Origin: an uncultured Bacteroidaceae bacterium
GTDB lineage: Bacteria; Bacteroidota; Bacteroidia; Bacteroidales; Bacteroidaceae
Assembly: GCA_905234605.1 (NCBI GenBank)
Contig: CAJOIE010000012.1
Coordinates: forward strand, 1 to 47,394
Length of the DNA stretch: 47,394 nucleotides
Direction of reading: 5' to 3'
The translations under genes and the position numbers were made by a program. The notes beneath the pieces were generated by a model, which had not been told where the DNA came from, ran no database searches, and saw nothing but the letters and a program-made list of their open reading frames with translations. Positions 7,780-16,600 of this stretch are shown here, piece by piece (the stretch's first letter is position 1; every line of letters starts with the position of its first letter).

Positions 7780-9279
7780 ATGCCAATTCCCCCGCATTTC
7801 CGCTCCTACATGGAGCAACGGTGGCGCGCCGAGGCCGTGCAGCGTCTCTGCCTTGGCCTTGAGGGCGAGGCACAGGTGAGCCTGCGCATCAACAGCCGCC
7901 GCTTTGCACCCGCCACCCTGCCTGAAGGCTGCTGCGGACGCGTGCCCTGGTGCCCCGACGGCTACTGCCTCAGCCTGCGCCCCACGTTCACGGCCGACCC
8001 TCTGCTGCACGCCGGTGCATACTATGTCCAGGAGGCATCGAGCCAGTTCGTGCACCATGTGGCAGCGTGGCTCATGGCCACCGGCACGGTGCAGCCACGC
8101 CTCGCGCTCGACCTCTGTGCCGCCCCCGGCGGCAAGAGCACGCTGCTGCGCGCACTCCTGCCCGACGAGTGTCTGCTGCTGTGCAACGAGCCTCTGCGCC
8201 CCCGTGCACAGGTGCTGGCGGAGAACATGGCCAAATGGGGCCATCAGGGCGTGGTGGTGACGTGCGCCTATGCTGACGCTATCGCCACTGTCATGCGCCA
8301 GGCACGCCGCGGGGATGCCCTCTTCGACCTCATCATGGCCGACGTGCCCTGCTCGGGCGAAGGCATGTTCCGCAAGGAGGCCGACGCCGTGGCCGGCTGG
8401 TCGGCAGCAGCCGTGGCAGAGTGTGCCGCACGGCAGCGTGCCATCGTTGCCGACATCTGGCCTACGCTGCGCCCCGGCGGCGTGCTGCTCTACAGCACAT
8501 GCACCTTCAACCCCGAGGAGGACGAGGACAACGTGGAATGGATCTGCCGGCACTTAGGCGCCAAGGTGATGCCCATACCCGTAGCCGACGCATGGCACAT
8601 CGACGGCGACCTGCGCGCACCCTCATGCGAGGGAGTCAGCACACTGATGCAACACACCCTGCACCCTCTCACCGCAACACCCTGCACCCTCACCGCCGGC
8701 ACCCTGCACCCCGACGGCCAGCACCCTGCACCCACCTTCCTGCCCGTGTGCCACCTGCTGCCAGGCACCGTGCAGGGCGAAGGTTTCTTCATAGCAGCCC
8801 TCGTCAAGGATGCCGACAGCGAGGCCATAGCACAACCTGCCGCCCGCCCCTCGCGACGCAGCAAGGAGCAGGCGGCCATGCCGCTGGCCTGCTATCTTGC
8901 ACAGGCACTGCCCTCGCTGCCCACCGACATGCTCGACGTGCCGCCCGTGCCTGCCGCCAAGGCGCACACGACACACCATGCCGCATCAGCACCGAGAGCA
9001 CATGGCAAGGGCCATGTCGGCACACAGCCGGAAAAGAACAGCCCCACGACCGACACGCTGCCAGTCGTGGAGCTCACTCTTGCCGATGCCTTCGCCTACC
9101 TGCAGCATCAAGCCATACAGCTGCCTGCCGGCACTCCGCGCGGCGTAGTGCAGGTGGCATTCCATGGGATGCGGCTCGGGCTGTGCAACAACCTCGGCCC
9201 GCGGGCAAACAACATGTACCCGCAAGCCTGGCGCATACGCAGCAGCCACATCACGCCCCACAGCCTGTGGGGCAATTGA
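7780..9279 (+). CDS. RsmF/NSUN-type rRNA (cytosine-C5)-methyltransferase
   Basis: 499 residues. The N-terminus MPIPPHFRSYMEQRW matches the start of the RsmB/NOL1/NOP2/Sun family. The SAM-binding motif DLCAAPGGKS is at 111-120. The two family cysteines are in PCSGEGMF (C191) and STCTF (C241), which form and release the covalent RNA adduct. The C-terminal region (about 430-499, ending near NNLGPRANNMYPQAWRIRS) is the RsmF-type PUA-like extension. It should make m5C in 16S rRNA. Residues about 290-313 are an oddity: a short-repeat insert (CACCCTGCACCC units every 22-23 bases) read in all three frames, in the linker after the catalytic domain. The gene is transcribed divergently from the DUF3943 gene and converges with kduI. 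Confidence 0.93.
   Translation: MPIPPHFRSYMEQRWRAEAVQRLCLGLEGEAQVSLRINSRRFAPATLPEGCCGRVPWCPDGYCLSLRPTFTADPLLHAGAYYVQEASSQFVHHVAAWLMATGTVQPRLALDLCAAPGGKSTLLRALLPDECLLLCNEPLRPRAQVLAENMAKWGHQGVVVTCAYADAIATVMRQARRGDALFDLIMADVPCSGEGMFRKEADAVAGWSAAAVAECAARQRAIVADIWPTLRPGGVLLYSTCTFNPEEDEDNVEWICRHLGAKVMPIPVADAWHIDGDLRAPSCEGVSTLMQHTLHPLTATPCTLTAGTLHPDGQHPAPTFLPVCHLLPGTVQGEGFFIAALVKDADSEAIAQPAARPSRRSKEQAAMPLACYLAQALPSLPTDMLDVPPVPAAKAHTTHHAASAPRAHGKGHVGTQPEKNSPTTDTLPVVELTLADAFAYLQHQAIQLPAGTPRGVVQVAFHGMRLGLCNNLGPRANNMYPQAWRIRSSHITPHSLWGN
8652..8735 (+). repeat. CACCCTGCACCC short-repeat cluster inside a CDS
   Basis: Four copies of CACCCTGCACCC spaced 22-23 bases apart lie within the methyltransferase gene. 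Because the period is not a multiple of three, the copies are read as TLHP, PCTL, TLHP and HPAP. The same unit recurs in intergenic clusters near 22793 and 31487. Confidence 0.8.
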
Positions 9280-9287
9280 GATGCGCC

Positions 9288-10265
9288 TCAGCGGAGAGCA
9301 CCCACGGGGATGACGTCCTTGTCGTTGTAGTTGAGGTTCTCGCCAGCCATGCCCCAGATGAAGGTGTAGTAGTATGTGGCCGAGGCTGCATGTATGCTCC
9401 ACTCAGGCGACATGATGGCCTGCTCGTTGTGCAGCCATACCACGCGGCTCTCCTGTGGCTCGCCCATGATGTGGCTCACGGTCTGACCCTCGGGCACATT
9501 GAAGTAGTAGTAGGCCTCGATGCGACGGCCATGTGTGTGAGGAGGCATGGTGTTCCACACGCTGCCTTCCTGCAGCTGCGTGAGTCCCATCTGGAGCTGA
9601 CAGGGACCCTCCTCGAGCGCGGTGTTGACGATGAGCTGGTAGATGGTGCGCTGGTTGCTCTCAGCCAGTGTGCCCAAGGGACCGAGCACCGTGGCCTTGA
9701 GCGACTGCACCTTGCCGTTCTTGCGGCCGTCGAGAGTTATCCACTGGGTCTTGTAGTGGTGGTGGGCAGTGGCACTGTTGAGATAGAACTTGGCAGGCTT
9801 GGAGGCATCCACCGAGCGGAACACCACACTCTGGTTGCTCTCCACCTGGTTGCCTTTCTTGTCCTTGCCCAGATTGCCGCGGCCTACATAGAGTGCCTCC
9901 TTGTTGCCGAGAGGATACTCCTGGCCGTCGACTATCACCACGCCGTCGCCGCCCGTGTTGATGATGCCGAGCTCGCGGTTGTGAAGGAAATAGTCGGCAC
10001 GCAGCTCGGGGAAGGTCTCCAGCTTGAGGTCGTGCGTGACGGGCATGGCACCGCCGAAGATGAAGCGGTCGTACATCGAGTAGGTGAGGTTGATCTCGTC
10101 GGGGGCCATGACCTTCTCCATCACGAAGCGGTCGCGGAGAGTCTGTGTGTCGTAGTGACGCACGTCGGCAGGATGGCAGGCGGTCTGGAAGGAGACGTGC
10201 TGCTGCGCGAAACTGCAAGCAGCACCGCAGCAGAGTAGTGACAGGATGGTAATGAACTTCTTCAT
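9288..10265 (-). CDS. kduI: 5-dehydro-4-deoxy-D-glucuronate isomerase, exported form
   Basis: 325 residues, about 47 longer than the E. coli enzyme. The whole length matches KduI. The zinc ligands are H243 and H245 (MPPHTHGRR), E250 and H292 (SIH), each exactly 47 positions beyond E. coli H196, H198, E203 and H245. KduI converts 5-keto-4-deoxyuronate from pectin or glycosaminoglycan breakdown to 3-deoxy-D-glycero-2,5-hexodiulosonate. The extra N-terminus begins [11 protein letters not shown] and ends CSFAQ-Q, a clear signal peptide, so this copy is predicted periplasmic. That is unusual for an enzyme known from the cytoplasm. A second insert (KDKKGNQ, around 134-140) adds further length. No kduD is adjacent. 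It converges with the methyltransferase gene, leaving only 8 bases between stops. Confidence 0.93.
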   Translation of the reverse strand: MKKFITILSLLCCGAACSFAQQHVSFQTACHPADVRHYDTQTLRDRFVMEKVMAPDEINLTYSMYDRFIFGGAMPVTHDLKLETFPELRADYFLHNRELGIINTGGDGVVIVDGQEYPLGNKEALYVGRGNLGKDKKGNQVESNQSVVFRSVDASKPAKFYLNSATAHHHYKTQWITLDGRKNGKVQSLKATVLGPLGTLAESNQRTIYQLIVNTALEEGPCQLQMGLTQLQEGSVWNTMPPHTHGRRIEAYYYFNVPEGQTVSHIMGEPQESRVVWLHNEQAIMSPEWSIHAASATYYYTFIWGMAGENLNYNDKDVIPVGALR

Positions 10266-10334
10266 GGGTTTAACGAAATATGATGGTTACACTGATTTGA
10301 CTGGTTCAGACACCAACGGGTAAGAATGTCTGGT

Positions 10335-10410
10335 CACTAATACGCAAGAATGCTTGAACACTCATACGCATAATAAATAGGTGCACTAATAGGCATAGAC
10401 ACTATCTCAT
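10335..10410 (+). repeat. CACTAATACGCA repeat units, left flank of GxxExxY gene
   Basis: Three to four degenerate units begin at 10335 (CACTAATACGCAAGAAT), 10359 (CACTCATACGCAT), 10384 (CACTAATAGGCAT) and 10400 (CACTATCTCAT). The first three are spaced about 24-25 bases apart. They are inverted relative to the array at 10911-11075. The rest of the 181-base gap 10266-10446 shows no gene. Confidence 0.75.
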
Positions 10411-10446
10411 TTGGACATCAGAGGCCATATTACGAGCGGATGCAAG

Positions 10447-10881
10447 TTATGGGTCTGCGACATAGTTCATATAATTATCGTGGGTCAGTAGGACAAAGTC
10501 GTCCATTTCGGGCAGATAGAGGTAACGCTCAGCATGGAGCCTTGGCTCACCATAGTTAAGGAGCACGCCACGGTCTTGATGCGTGATGCGCATATAGTTG
10601 AAGAGCTGGGCACGATGGTCGGAAGTAATCTCGGAGACAGCCTTGAACTCAATGATGATACCCCGATAATAGAAATCCACATAGTAGGCTTTCTCCATCA
10701 CCATCCCCTTGTAGGTGAGGGTCAGTTTCTTCTCATGCTCAATCTCCATGTCCCGCAGGCGCGCCTCCATGAGGAAAGCCTCTTGATATATCTGCTCCGA
10801 CAGGCCTCTGCCCAAGGTGTTGTAGACCTCCATGGCCACACCTACAGCATCATAAATATCAAGATACTCCTGCCTCGTCAT
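10447..10881 (-). CDS. GxxExxY protein (PD-(D/E)XK-like)
   Basis: 144 residues with the family signature GLSEQIY (G26, E29, Y32) and a nuclease-like DFYYRGIIIEFKA segment (D...ExK). GxxExxY proteins (Pfam PDDEXK_3 type) are common in Bacteroidetes, often in several copies per genome, and their role is unproven. A nucleic-acid-related function is inferred from the fold. The gene stands alone, between the orphan PTS IIC gene and kduI, all on the minus strand. Short-repeat arrays in inverted orientation lie on both sides, suggesting it entered as a unit. The ATG at 10881 is followed by the family's usual N-terminus (MTRQEYLDIYDAVGVAMEV). Confidence 0.88.
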   Translation of the reverse strand: MTRQEYLDIYDAVGVAMEVYNTLGRGLSEQIYQEAFLMEARLRDMEIEHEKKLTLTYKGMVMEKAYYVDFYYRGIIIEFKAVSEITSDHRAQLFNYMRITHQDRGVLLNYGEPRLHAERYLYLPEMDDFVLLTHDNYMNYVADP

Positions 10882-10910
10882 CTCTGTCTGTGCTTATCCG
10901 TTTCTATTTA

Positions 10911-11075
10911 CATTCTTGCGCATTAGTGAAAGTATTTCTGCGCATTAGTGTATAGTATTCTTGCGCATTAGTGTATAAACATTTCTGCGCATTAGTGTAT
11001 AGTATTCTTGCGCATTAGTGTATAGTATTCTTGCGCATTAGTGTATAAACATTTCTGCGCATTAGTGTCTATGCA
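10911..11075 (+). repeat. Seven-unit 23-24-bp tandem array, core TGCGCATTAGTG
   Basis: Units start at 10911, 10934, 10957, 10981, 11004, 11027 and 11051. Each holds TGCGCATTAGTG preceded by ATTCT or ATTTC and followed by TATAGT or TATAAAC, and the two variants alternate. The array fills the gap between the GxxExxY start (10881) and the PTS IIC stop (11076). Seen from the minus strand it is upstream of the GxxExxY gene. Confidence 0.92.
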
Positions 11076-12458
11076 TTACTGCTTATTCGCGTTCTCCTCG
11101 GCCACGATGCGGCGACGGTTGATGAACATCATCACCACCGTGACACCGGCGAGCAGGCCCATGCCGATGTAGTCGAGGCTCTTGCATGCGCGGAAGATGA
11201 CCCACCCGATGAGCGAGGAGCAGAAGTCGAGTGCACCGGCCATGAAGCCCTCGGGCACGCGGGCTGCGGCATCCTGAGTGGCTGCATACACGGAGTTGGC
11301 AGCAGAGGTGAAGTCGGCACTCATGTCGGTGACAAAGTAAAGGCCGAACACTAATGCCACCAGACCTATGATGAAGGTCTTGAGCACATTGTTGTGTGTG
11401 ATGGGCAGCACGAGGGGGAAGAGGTAGAACATGCCGGCGAGCGAAGCCAATGGCAGGAACTGGTTGCCTGGCAGGATGACAGCGAGGAAGAGCACCGTGG
11501 GTATGAGCAGCAGGGATACCACCAGTGTAGTGGGATGCCCTATGACGAGTGCCGGCGACATGCCGATGTGCACTTTCTTGCCGTTGAAGCGTGTCTCCAC
11601 CACTTCCTTTGTCTTCTGGCTTATGGGCATGAGGCCGTCGATGAAGAGCTTGGTGATGCGCGGTATAAGCTCCATGACAGCACCCATGATGACTCCGAGC
11701 GAGAGGATGGTCTTGGCGGCATCGCCATTCCACTCCTTCACACTCAGTGCACCGATGATGGCACCCACGATGACACCAAGGATGAGCGGCTCGCCCAACA
11801 CGCCGAACTTCTTCTTCAAGCCCTCGGCATCGATGTCCAGACGCGAGAAGCCAGGAATGCGGTCAAGGAGCCAGTTGATGGCGAGTGCAAAGGGAACGAA
11901 GCTCTGGCAGAAGGGCTGCGGCACGCTGATGCCGGGCAGGTCGTAGTGCCGCTGGAAACGCTCGGCTGTGAGGTCGGCCATGACGAGGGTGAACATGTAG
12001 CAGATGATGGCTGCGAAATAGCCCCACGCGAGGCTCTCGCCCTTGACGAAGTAGACGACAGCACCTATGAAGGCAAAGTGCCAGTAGTTCCACAGGTCGA
12101 TATTGACGGTGCGGGTGGTCTTGGTGACCACCATGAGGAAGTTCACGCCGAGACAGATGGGTATGATGAGAGCCCCTACAGCCGTATTGTAGGCCACCGC
12201 GGCTGCGGCAGGCCACCCCATGTCGAAGATATTGAGCTGCAGGTGGTAGATCTCGGAGATGTTGGTCAATGGGCCGTTGAAGTTGGTGGTGAGCAGGGCT
12301 GTCACTATACCCAAGCCCACGAAACCGACACCCACATAGAGGCCGCTCTGTAGCGACTTGCCGAACTTGAGACCGATGCAGAGACCGATGATTGTGAACA
12401 GGATGGGCATCATGACTGATGCGCCAAGCGAGATGATGTAGGAGAATACTGCTTCCAT
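11076..12458 (-). CDS. Galactitol-type PTS IIC permease, orphan
   Basis: 460 residues with about ten to twelve hydrophobic segments. The sequence is that of the GatC-type IIC family (SLGASVMMPILFTIIGL near the start, LVIGHPTTLVVSLLLIP, PITHNNVLKTF). Such IIC proteins normally import galactitol or related sugars with phosphorylation by IIA, IIB and HPr/EI. None of those partners is encoded in this window, and PTS genes are generally sparse in Bacteroidales. It may therefore work as a plain transporter. Placement two genes upstream of kduI on the same strand suggests a uronate-related substrate, but this is inference from context. The stop codon abuts the tandem repeat array. Confidence 0.88.
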   Translation of the reverse strand: MEAVFSYIISLGASVMMPILFTIIGLCIGLKFGKSLQSGLYVGVGFVGLGIVTALLTTNFNGPLTNISEIYHLQLNIFDMGWPAAAAVAYNTAVGALIIPICLGVNFLMVVTKTTRTVNIDLWNYWHFAFIGAVVYFVKGESLAWGYFAAIICYMFTLVMADLTAERFQRHYDLPGISVPQPFCQSFVPFALAINWLLDRIPGFSRLDIDAEGLKKKFGVLGEPLILGVIVGAIIGALSVKEWNGDAAKTILSLGVIMGAVMELIPRITKLFIDGLMPISQKTKEVVETRFNGKKVHIGMSPALVIGHPTTLVVSLLLIPTVLFLAVILPGNQFLPLASLAGMFYLFPLVLPITHNNVLKTFIIGLVALVFGLYFVTDMSADFTSAANSVYAATQDAAARVPEGFMAGALDFCSSLIGWVIFRACKSLDYIGMGLLAGVTVVMMFINRRRIVAEENANKQ

Positions 12459-12571
12459 GATGGTTTGTTGATATACCTATTATAGATAGAGGGGTGAGGG
12501 TGCCTGCGGCACGGTGATGGCAGAGGGTGTCTGGGGCAAGGCGAGGGGCGAGAGTGTCTGTGGCATTATGC

Positions 12572-13453
12572 CTACTTGTCGAAAGAAATGGTGGTGCCGC
12601 CAATGGCATGGCCGTCGGCAAAGAGCTGCAGGCGGTAGGTGCCTGCCACAAGCATCTCATTGACATCCCAGTAGAGAGTGACGGGGGTCTCCTCGCCATT
12701 ATACTCTATCTCCTTGCGTATGCTGTAGTCGAGGCGGCGGTTCTCGTAGGCAAAGGTACCTCCGCCGGCAAGCACGTCGCCCGTAGGCTTCAGGAGTCGG
12801 GCATAAATAGTGCGATAGCCTGCGGCTGCCGTAACGTTGCGCGAGATGGAGAAGCTGATCTGGAACTTCTTCACATCGGCTATCTTGCGGGCCTCCTTGC
12901 CACGCTTGTTCAGAGCCGTGATGCGCACACCTGTGGCATCGAGCTGGCTGGCAATGGCCACCTTGTCGGACAGCGACTCGCGCTCTTCAGAGAGGGTGTT
13001 AATCTGTGCCTGTTGGAGTGCCTCGCGCTGGCGCAGATCCACGTTCTCGGCGGTGAGGCGCTCATTGAGGCGGTTCAGGGAATCTATCTCTGCCACAAAC
13101 GACTTCAGCACCTGACGCATACTGGCGAGCTCACGCTTGAGGCGGGTAATCTCGGCGGCGTCGGAAGCCTTGGTGCGCTGCAACTCCTCGAGGAGCTCCT
13201 GCGTGCGCTGCTGCTCCCGCTCCAACTGTGCCATGAGCGAGTCGTTGTTAATCTGTGTCATCATCTCGTTGTACTGGCGGGAGAAGTCCTCATACTCGTT
13301 TTGCATCTCGAGTTTATCCATCTCTGCCAGCTCCAGCATCTGCATGTTCTGGTCGTTGCTACGTTTGAGTGATGCCACGAGGTAGACCAGCACGGCCACG
13401 AGGATGGCGACAACGGCAGCAGCACCAATGACGAGGGTTCGCTTATTCATCAT
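12572..13453 (-). CDS. Membrane-anchored coiled-coil protein of unknown function
   Basis: 293 residues from the first ATG at 13453 (a second ATG follows at once). A GTG further upstream overlaps the promoter element and was rejected. Residues about 5-28 are one transmembrane helix (LVIGAAAVVAILVAVLVYLV). Residues about 35-185 are heptad-rich coiled coil (MQMLELAEMDKLEMQNEYE, AEITRLKRELASMRQVL). The C-terminal 100 residues are a small beta domain (FQISFSISRNVTAAAGYRTI ... GTYRLQLFADGHAIGGTTI). The protein probably extends into the periplasm as a stalk with a beta head. I do not recognise a characterised family. Confidence 0.75.
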   Translation of the reverse strand: MMNKRTLVIGAAAVVAILVAVLVYLVASLKRSNDQNMQMLELAEMDKLEMQNEYEDFSRQYNEMMTQINNDSLMAQLEREQQRTQELLEELQRTKASDAAEITRLKRELASMRQVLKSFVAEIDSLNRLNERLTAENVDLRQREALQQAQINTLSEERESLSDKVAIASQLDATGVRITALNKRGKEARKIADVKKFQISFSISRNVTAAAGYRTIYARLLKPTGDVLAGGGTFAYENRRLDYSIRKEIEYNGEETPVTLYWDVNEMLVAGTYRLQLFADGHAIGGTTISFDK

Positions 13454-13473
13454 AGTCGAGTTATAAGTTCGCA

Positions 13474-13481
13474 CAAAGATA
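13474..13481 (-). promoter_or_regulatory. TAnnTTTG element of the coiled-coil protein gene
   Basis: TATCTTTG on the minus strand, 20 bases before the ATG at 13453. Its last base overlaps the upstream GTG, which argues against that GTG as the start. Confidence 0.55.
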
Positions 13482-13631
13482 GGCTATTTTCATTACCGCT
13501 TCCCCATACCCCTCAAAAAATGGGTGCGAGCAGGCATCATGCCGCCATCATGCAGGGCGTGGCGGCAGCGGCACGATGCCTTAAGCCTAAAAATAGCACC
13601 GCCATAGTAACCACCGGACAGCAAATGCGGC

Positions 13632-13639
13632 TATCTTTG
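13632..13639 (+). promoter_or_regulatory. TAnnTTTG element of the GH31 gene
   Basis: TATCTTTG, 34 bases before the GH31 ATG at 13674. The preceding DNA back to 13482 holds no gene that I can see. Confidence 0.55.
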
Positions 13640-13673
13640 CCAAAGACGTAACATAAACCCTATCACACAAGCT

Positions 13674-16600
13674 ATGCGCCGACGCTTCATCACCCTGCTA
13701 TGCCTGCTTGCCGCCATGGTCCTCAACGCCTCTGCTGAGGGCACCACCTTGACACACCTCAACGACAGCACGTTTGAGCTCACGCTGCCCGACGGACGCG
13801 TGATGCACATAGACTTCTACGGGCCAAACATCGTCCGCCTGTTCCTCGACCCAGAGGGCGGGCTCGTGCGCGACCCCGAGGCCACGCCGCCGGCCCAGAT
13901 CCTGGCCGACTCGCCGCGGCGCGACGTGGGCGAAGTGAAGACTATTGAGGAGGAGACACTCATAGGCCTTCAGAGCTCAGCCATCGCCCTGACACTGGGT
14001 CGCCATAACGGACGCATGGAGATAACCGATGTGCGCACGGGGCGTTTCGTGACAGGCTTTTCCGTGAACGATCTCACCTTCAACGGCCGCACCACATCGC
14101 TGCGGCTCGCAGCACGGCGCGGCGACCACTTCTACGGCGGAGGCGTGCAGAACGGCAGATGGGCACATCAAGGCAAAAGCATCGCCATCGAGAACACCAA
14201 CAGCTGGGTGGATGGCGGTGTGGCCTCGCCGACGCCTTTCTTCTGGTCCACCTCAGGCTACGGTGTTCTGTGGCACACCTTCCGCCCTGGCCGCTACGAC
14301 TTCTGCGCCACCGCTCCGGACATCGTGGAGCTGACCCACGAGACAGCCTACTTAGACATCTTCGTGATGGTAGACGATGAGCCCGTCGACCTGCTGCGCG
14401 ACTACTACCAGCTCACAGGCAACCCTGTGTTGCTGCCCAAGTTCGGTTTCTACGAGGGGCACCTCAACGCCTACAACCGCGACTACTGGCTTCAGGTGGA
14501 CGGCACCACGCCATGGCACAAGGACGGCCCCATGTTTGGCGACACAGGCATCTTCTTTGAAGACGGGATGCAATACCGTGAGGACCAGAAAGACAACGGG
14601 GGCAGCCGCGAGACGCTCAATGGCGACATGCCACTCGACTACCAGTTCTCGGCACGCGCCGTGATAGACCGCTATGCCGAAGCCGACATGCCTCTGGGCT
14701 GGCTGCTGCCCAATGACGGCTATGGCGCAGGCTACGGCCAGGCATCGTCGCTCGAGGCAAACGTGGCCAACCTGCGACAGCTCGGCGAGTATGCACACAG
14801 CAAGGGTGTGGAGATTGGCCTATGGACACAGAGCGACCTGCACCCCAAGGAAGGGGTTGAGCCCCTGTTGCAGCGCGACATAGAGAGCGAAGTGCGCGAT
14901 GCCGGTGTGCGTGTGCTCAAGACCGACGTGGCCTGGGTAGGAGCCGGCTATTCCTTCGGCCTCAACGGCGTGGCCGATGTGGGTCGCATCATGCCGGAGC
15001 AGGGCAACGACGCACGGCCATTCATAATATCTATCGACGGATGGGCCGGCACACAACGCTATGCCGGCATCTGGACAGGCGACCAGACCGGCGGCGAATG
15101 GGAGTACATCCGCTTCCACCTGCCGACATACATAGGTGCCGGACTCTCCGGACAGCCCAACATCACCTCCGACGTGGACGGCATCTTCGGAGGGCGCAAC
15201 ATGCCAGTCAACGTGCGCGACTTCCAGTGGAAGACCTTCACACCCATGGAGCTCAACATGGACGGCTGGGGCTACAACCCCAAGTATCCGCAAGCACTGG
15301 GCGAGCCTGCGACGAGCATAAACCGCTGGTATCTGAAGCTGAAGAGTATGCTCATGCCATACACCTACACCATTGCACATGAGGCCACCATGGGCATGCC
15401 CATGATACGCCCCGTAGTGCCCCTGCGCTCCACCGAAGCAGCTTTCGCCACGCCAGGCGCCATCAGCAGCTACGAGTTCCTCTACGGCGATGCTTTCCTC
15501 GTGGCTCCCATCTACAAGGACACTCACATGGATGCCGACGGCAACGACATACGCGACAACATCTACCTGCCCGACGGCCAGTGGGTGGACTACTTCAGCG
15601 GCACATGCTACGATGGCGGGCGCGTGCTCAACCAGTACAAGGCTCCGCTGTGGAAGCTGCCCGTGTTTGTGCGCCGAGGTGCCATCGTGCCCATCATACA
15701 CGCCCACAACAACCCCACCCAAGTGGACCAGGGCACACGGGCTTTCAGTCTCTACCCCAAAGGCCACAGCGAGTTCACCGTCTACGACGACGACGGACAC
15801 ACACAAGCTTATCTGCGCGGCGAGAGTGCCACCACACACATCACCACCGACCTCAACGCCAAGGGACGCCTCACCATCAACGTCGACCCCACCCAAGGCT
15901 CATACCAGGGCATGAACCGAGTGCGCAGCACGGAATTCGTGGTCAACCTCGGTGCGCGCCCGAAGAAGATAGTGCTCCGCGTGAACGGCAAGAAGGTGCG
16001 CCTCGACGAGGCACAGACAGAGCGCGACTTCACCGAGAACACTAACGTCTTCTACTACGACCCATCGCCCGAGCTCAACTTGTGGGCTACACCTGGCACC
16101 ACAATGTCACGACTCAGTGTGCGCCACACACCACGGTTGTACATCTGCGTGGCCGATGCCGACATCACAGCCACGAGCATAGCCATAACCATCGACGGCT
16201 ACACCTTCAACACAGACAACCCCATCCTGCACAGCCGTGGCACAGTGAGTGCACCAGTGATAGCTGCAACGGAGCCTGCTGATGCCTACTCCATCGAACC
16301 GCAATGGCAACCCGTGGTGGGAGCCGACTTCTATGAAGTGGAACACAAGGGTCTGACCTATGTCACACAGGCCAACCGCCTGCTCTTAAGCGATCTCGAG
16401 CCCGAAACCAGCTACCCTGTCCGCGTGAGGGCTGTCAACAGCACAGGCGTCTCGGCATGGGCAGCAGCAGAGTTCGCCACCACAGCCGACCCGCTACGCC
16501 TGGCACTACATGGCATCACCGGCACTACCACATGTGCCAACCAGCCTGGGCAAGATATAGCAAACCTGTTTGACTTCGACCTCGGCACCACATGGCACAC

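Noticed and set aside
8421..10238. 605-codon open frame overlapping the methyltransferase and opposite kduI
   Set aside because: Out of frame with the methyltransferase and antisense to kduI. Composition is rich in Arg, Ala and His without domain structure.
10911..11075. Possible CRISPR array
   Set aside because: Units are joined directly with a 23-24-bp period, leaving no unique spacers, and no cas gene is present.
12495..12560. Three loose GAGGGTGTCTGNGGCA-like copies after the PTS IIC start
   Set aside because: Too degenerate to call a repeat family by eye, and not clearly related to the other repeats.
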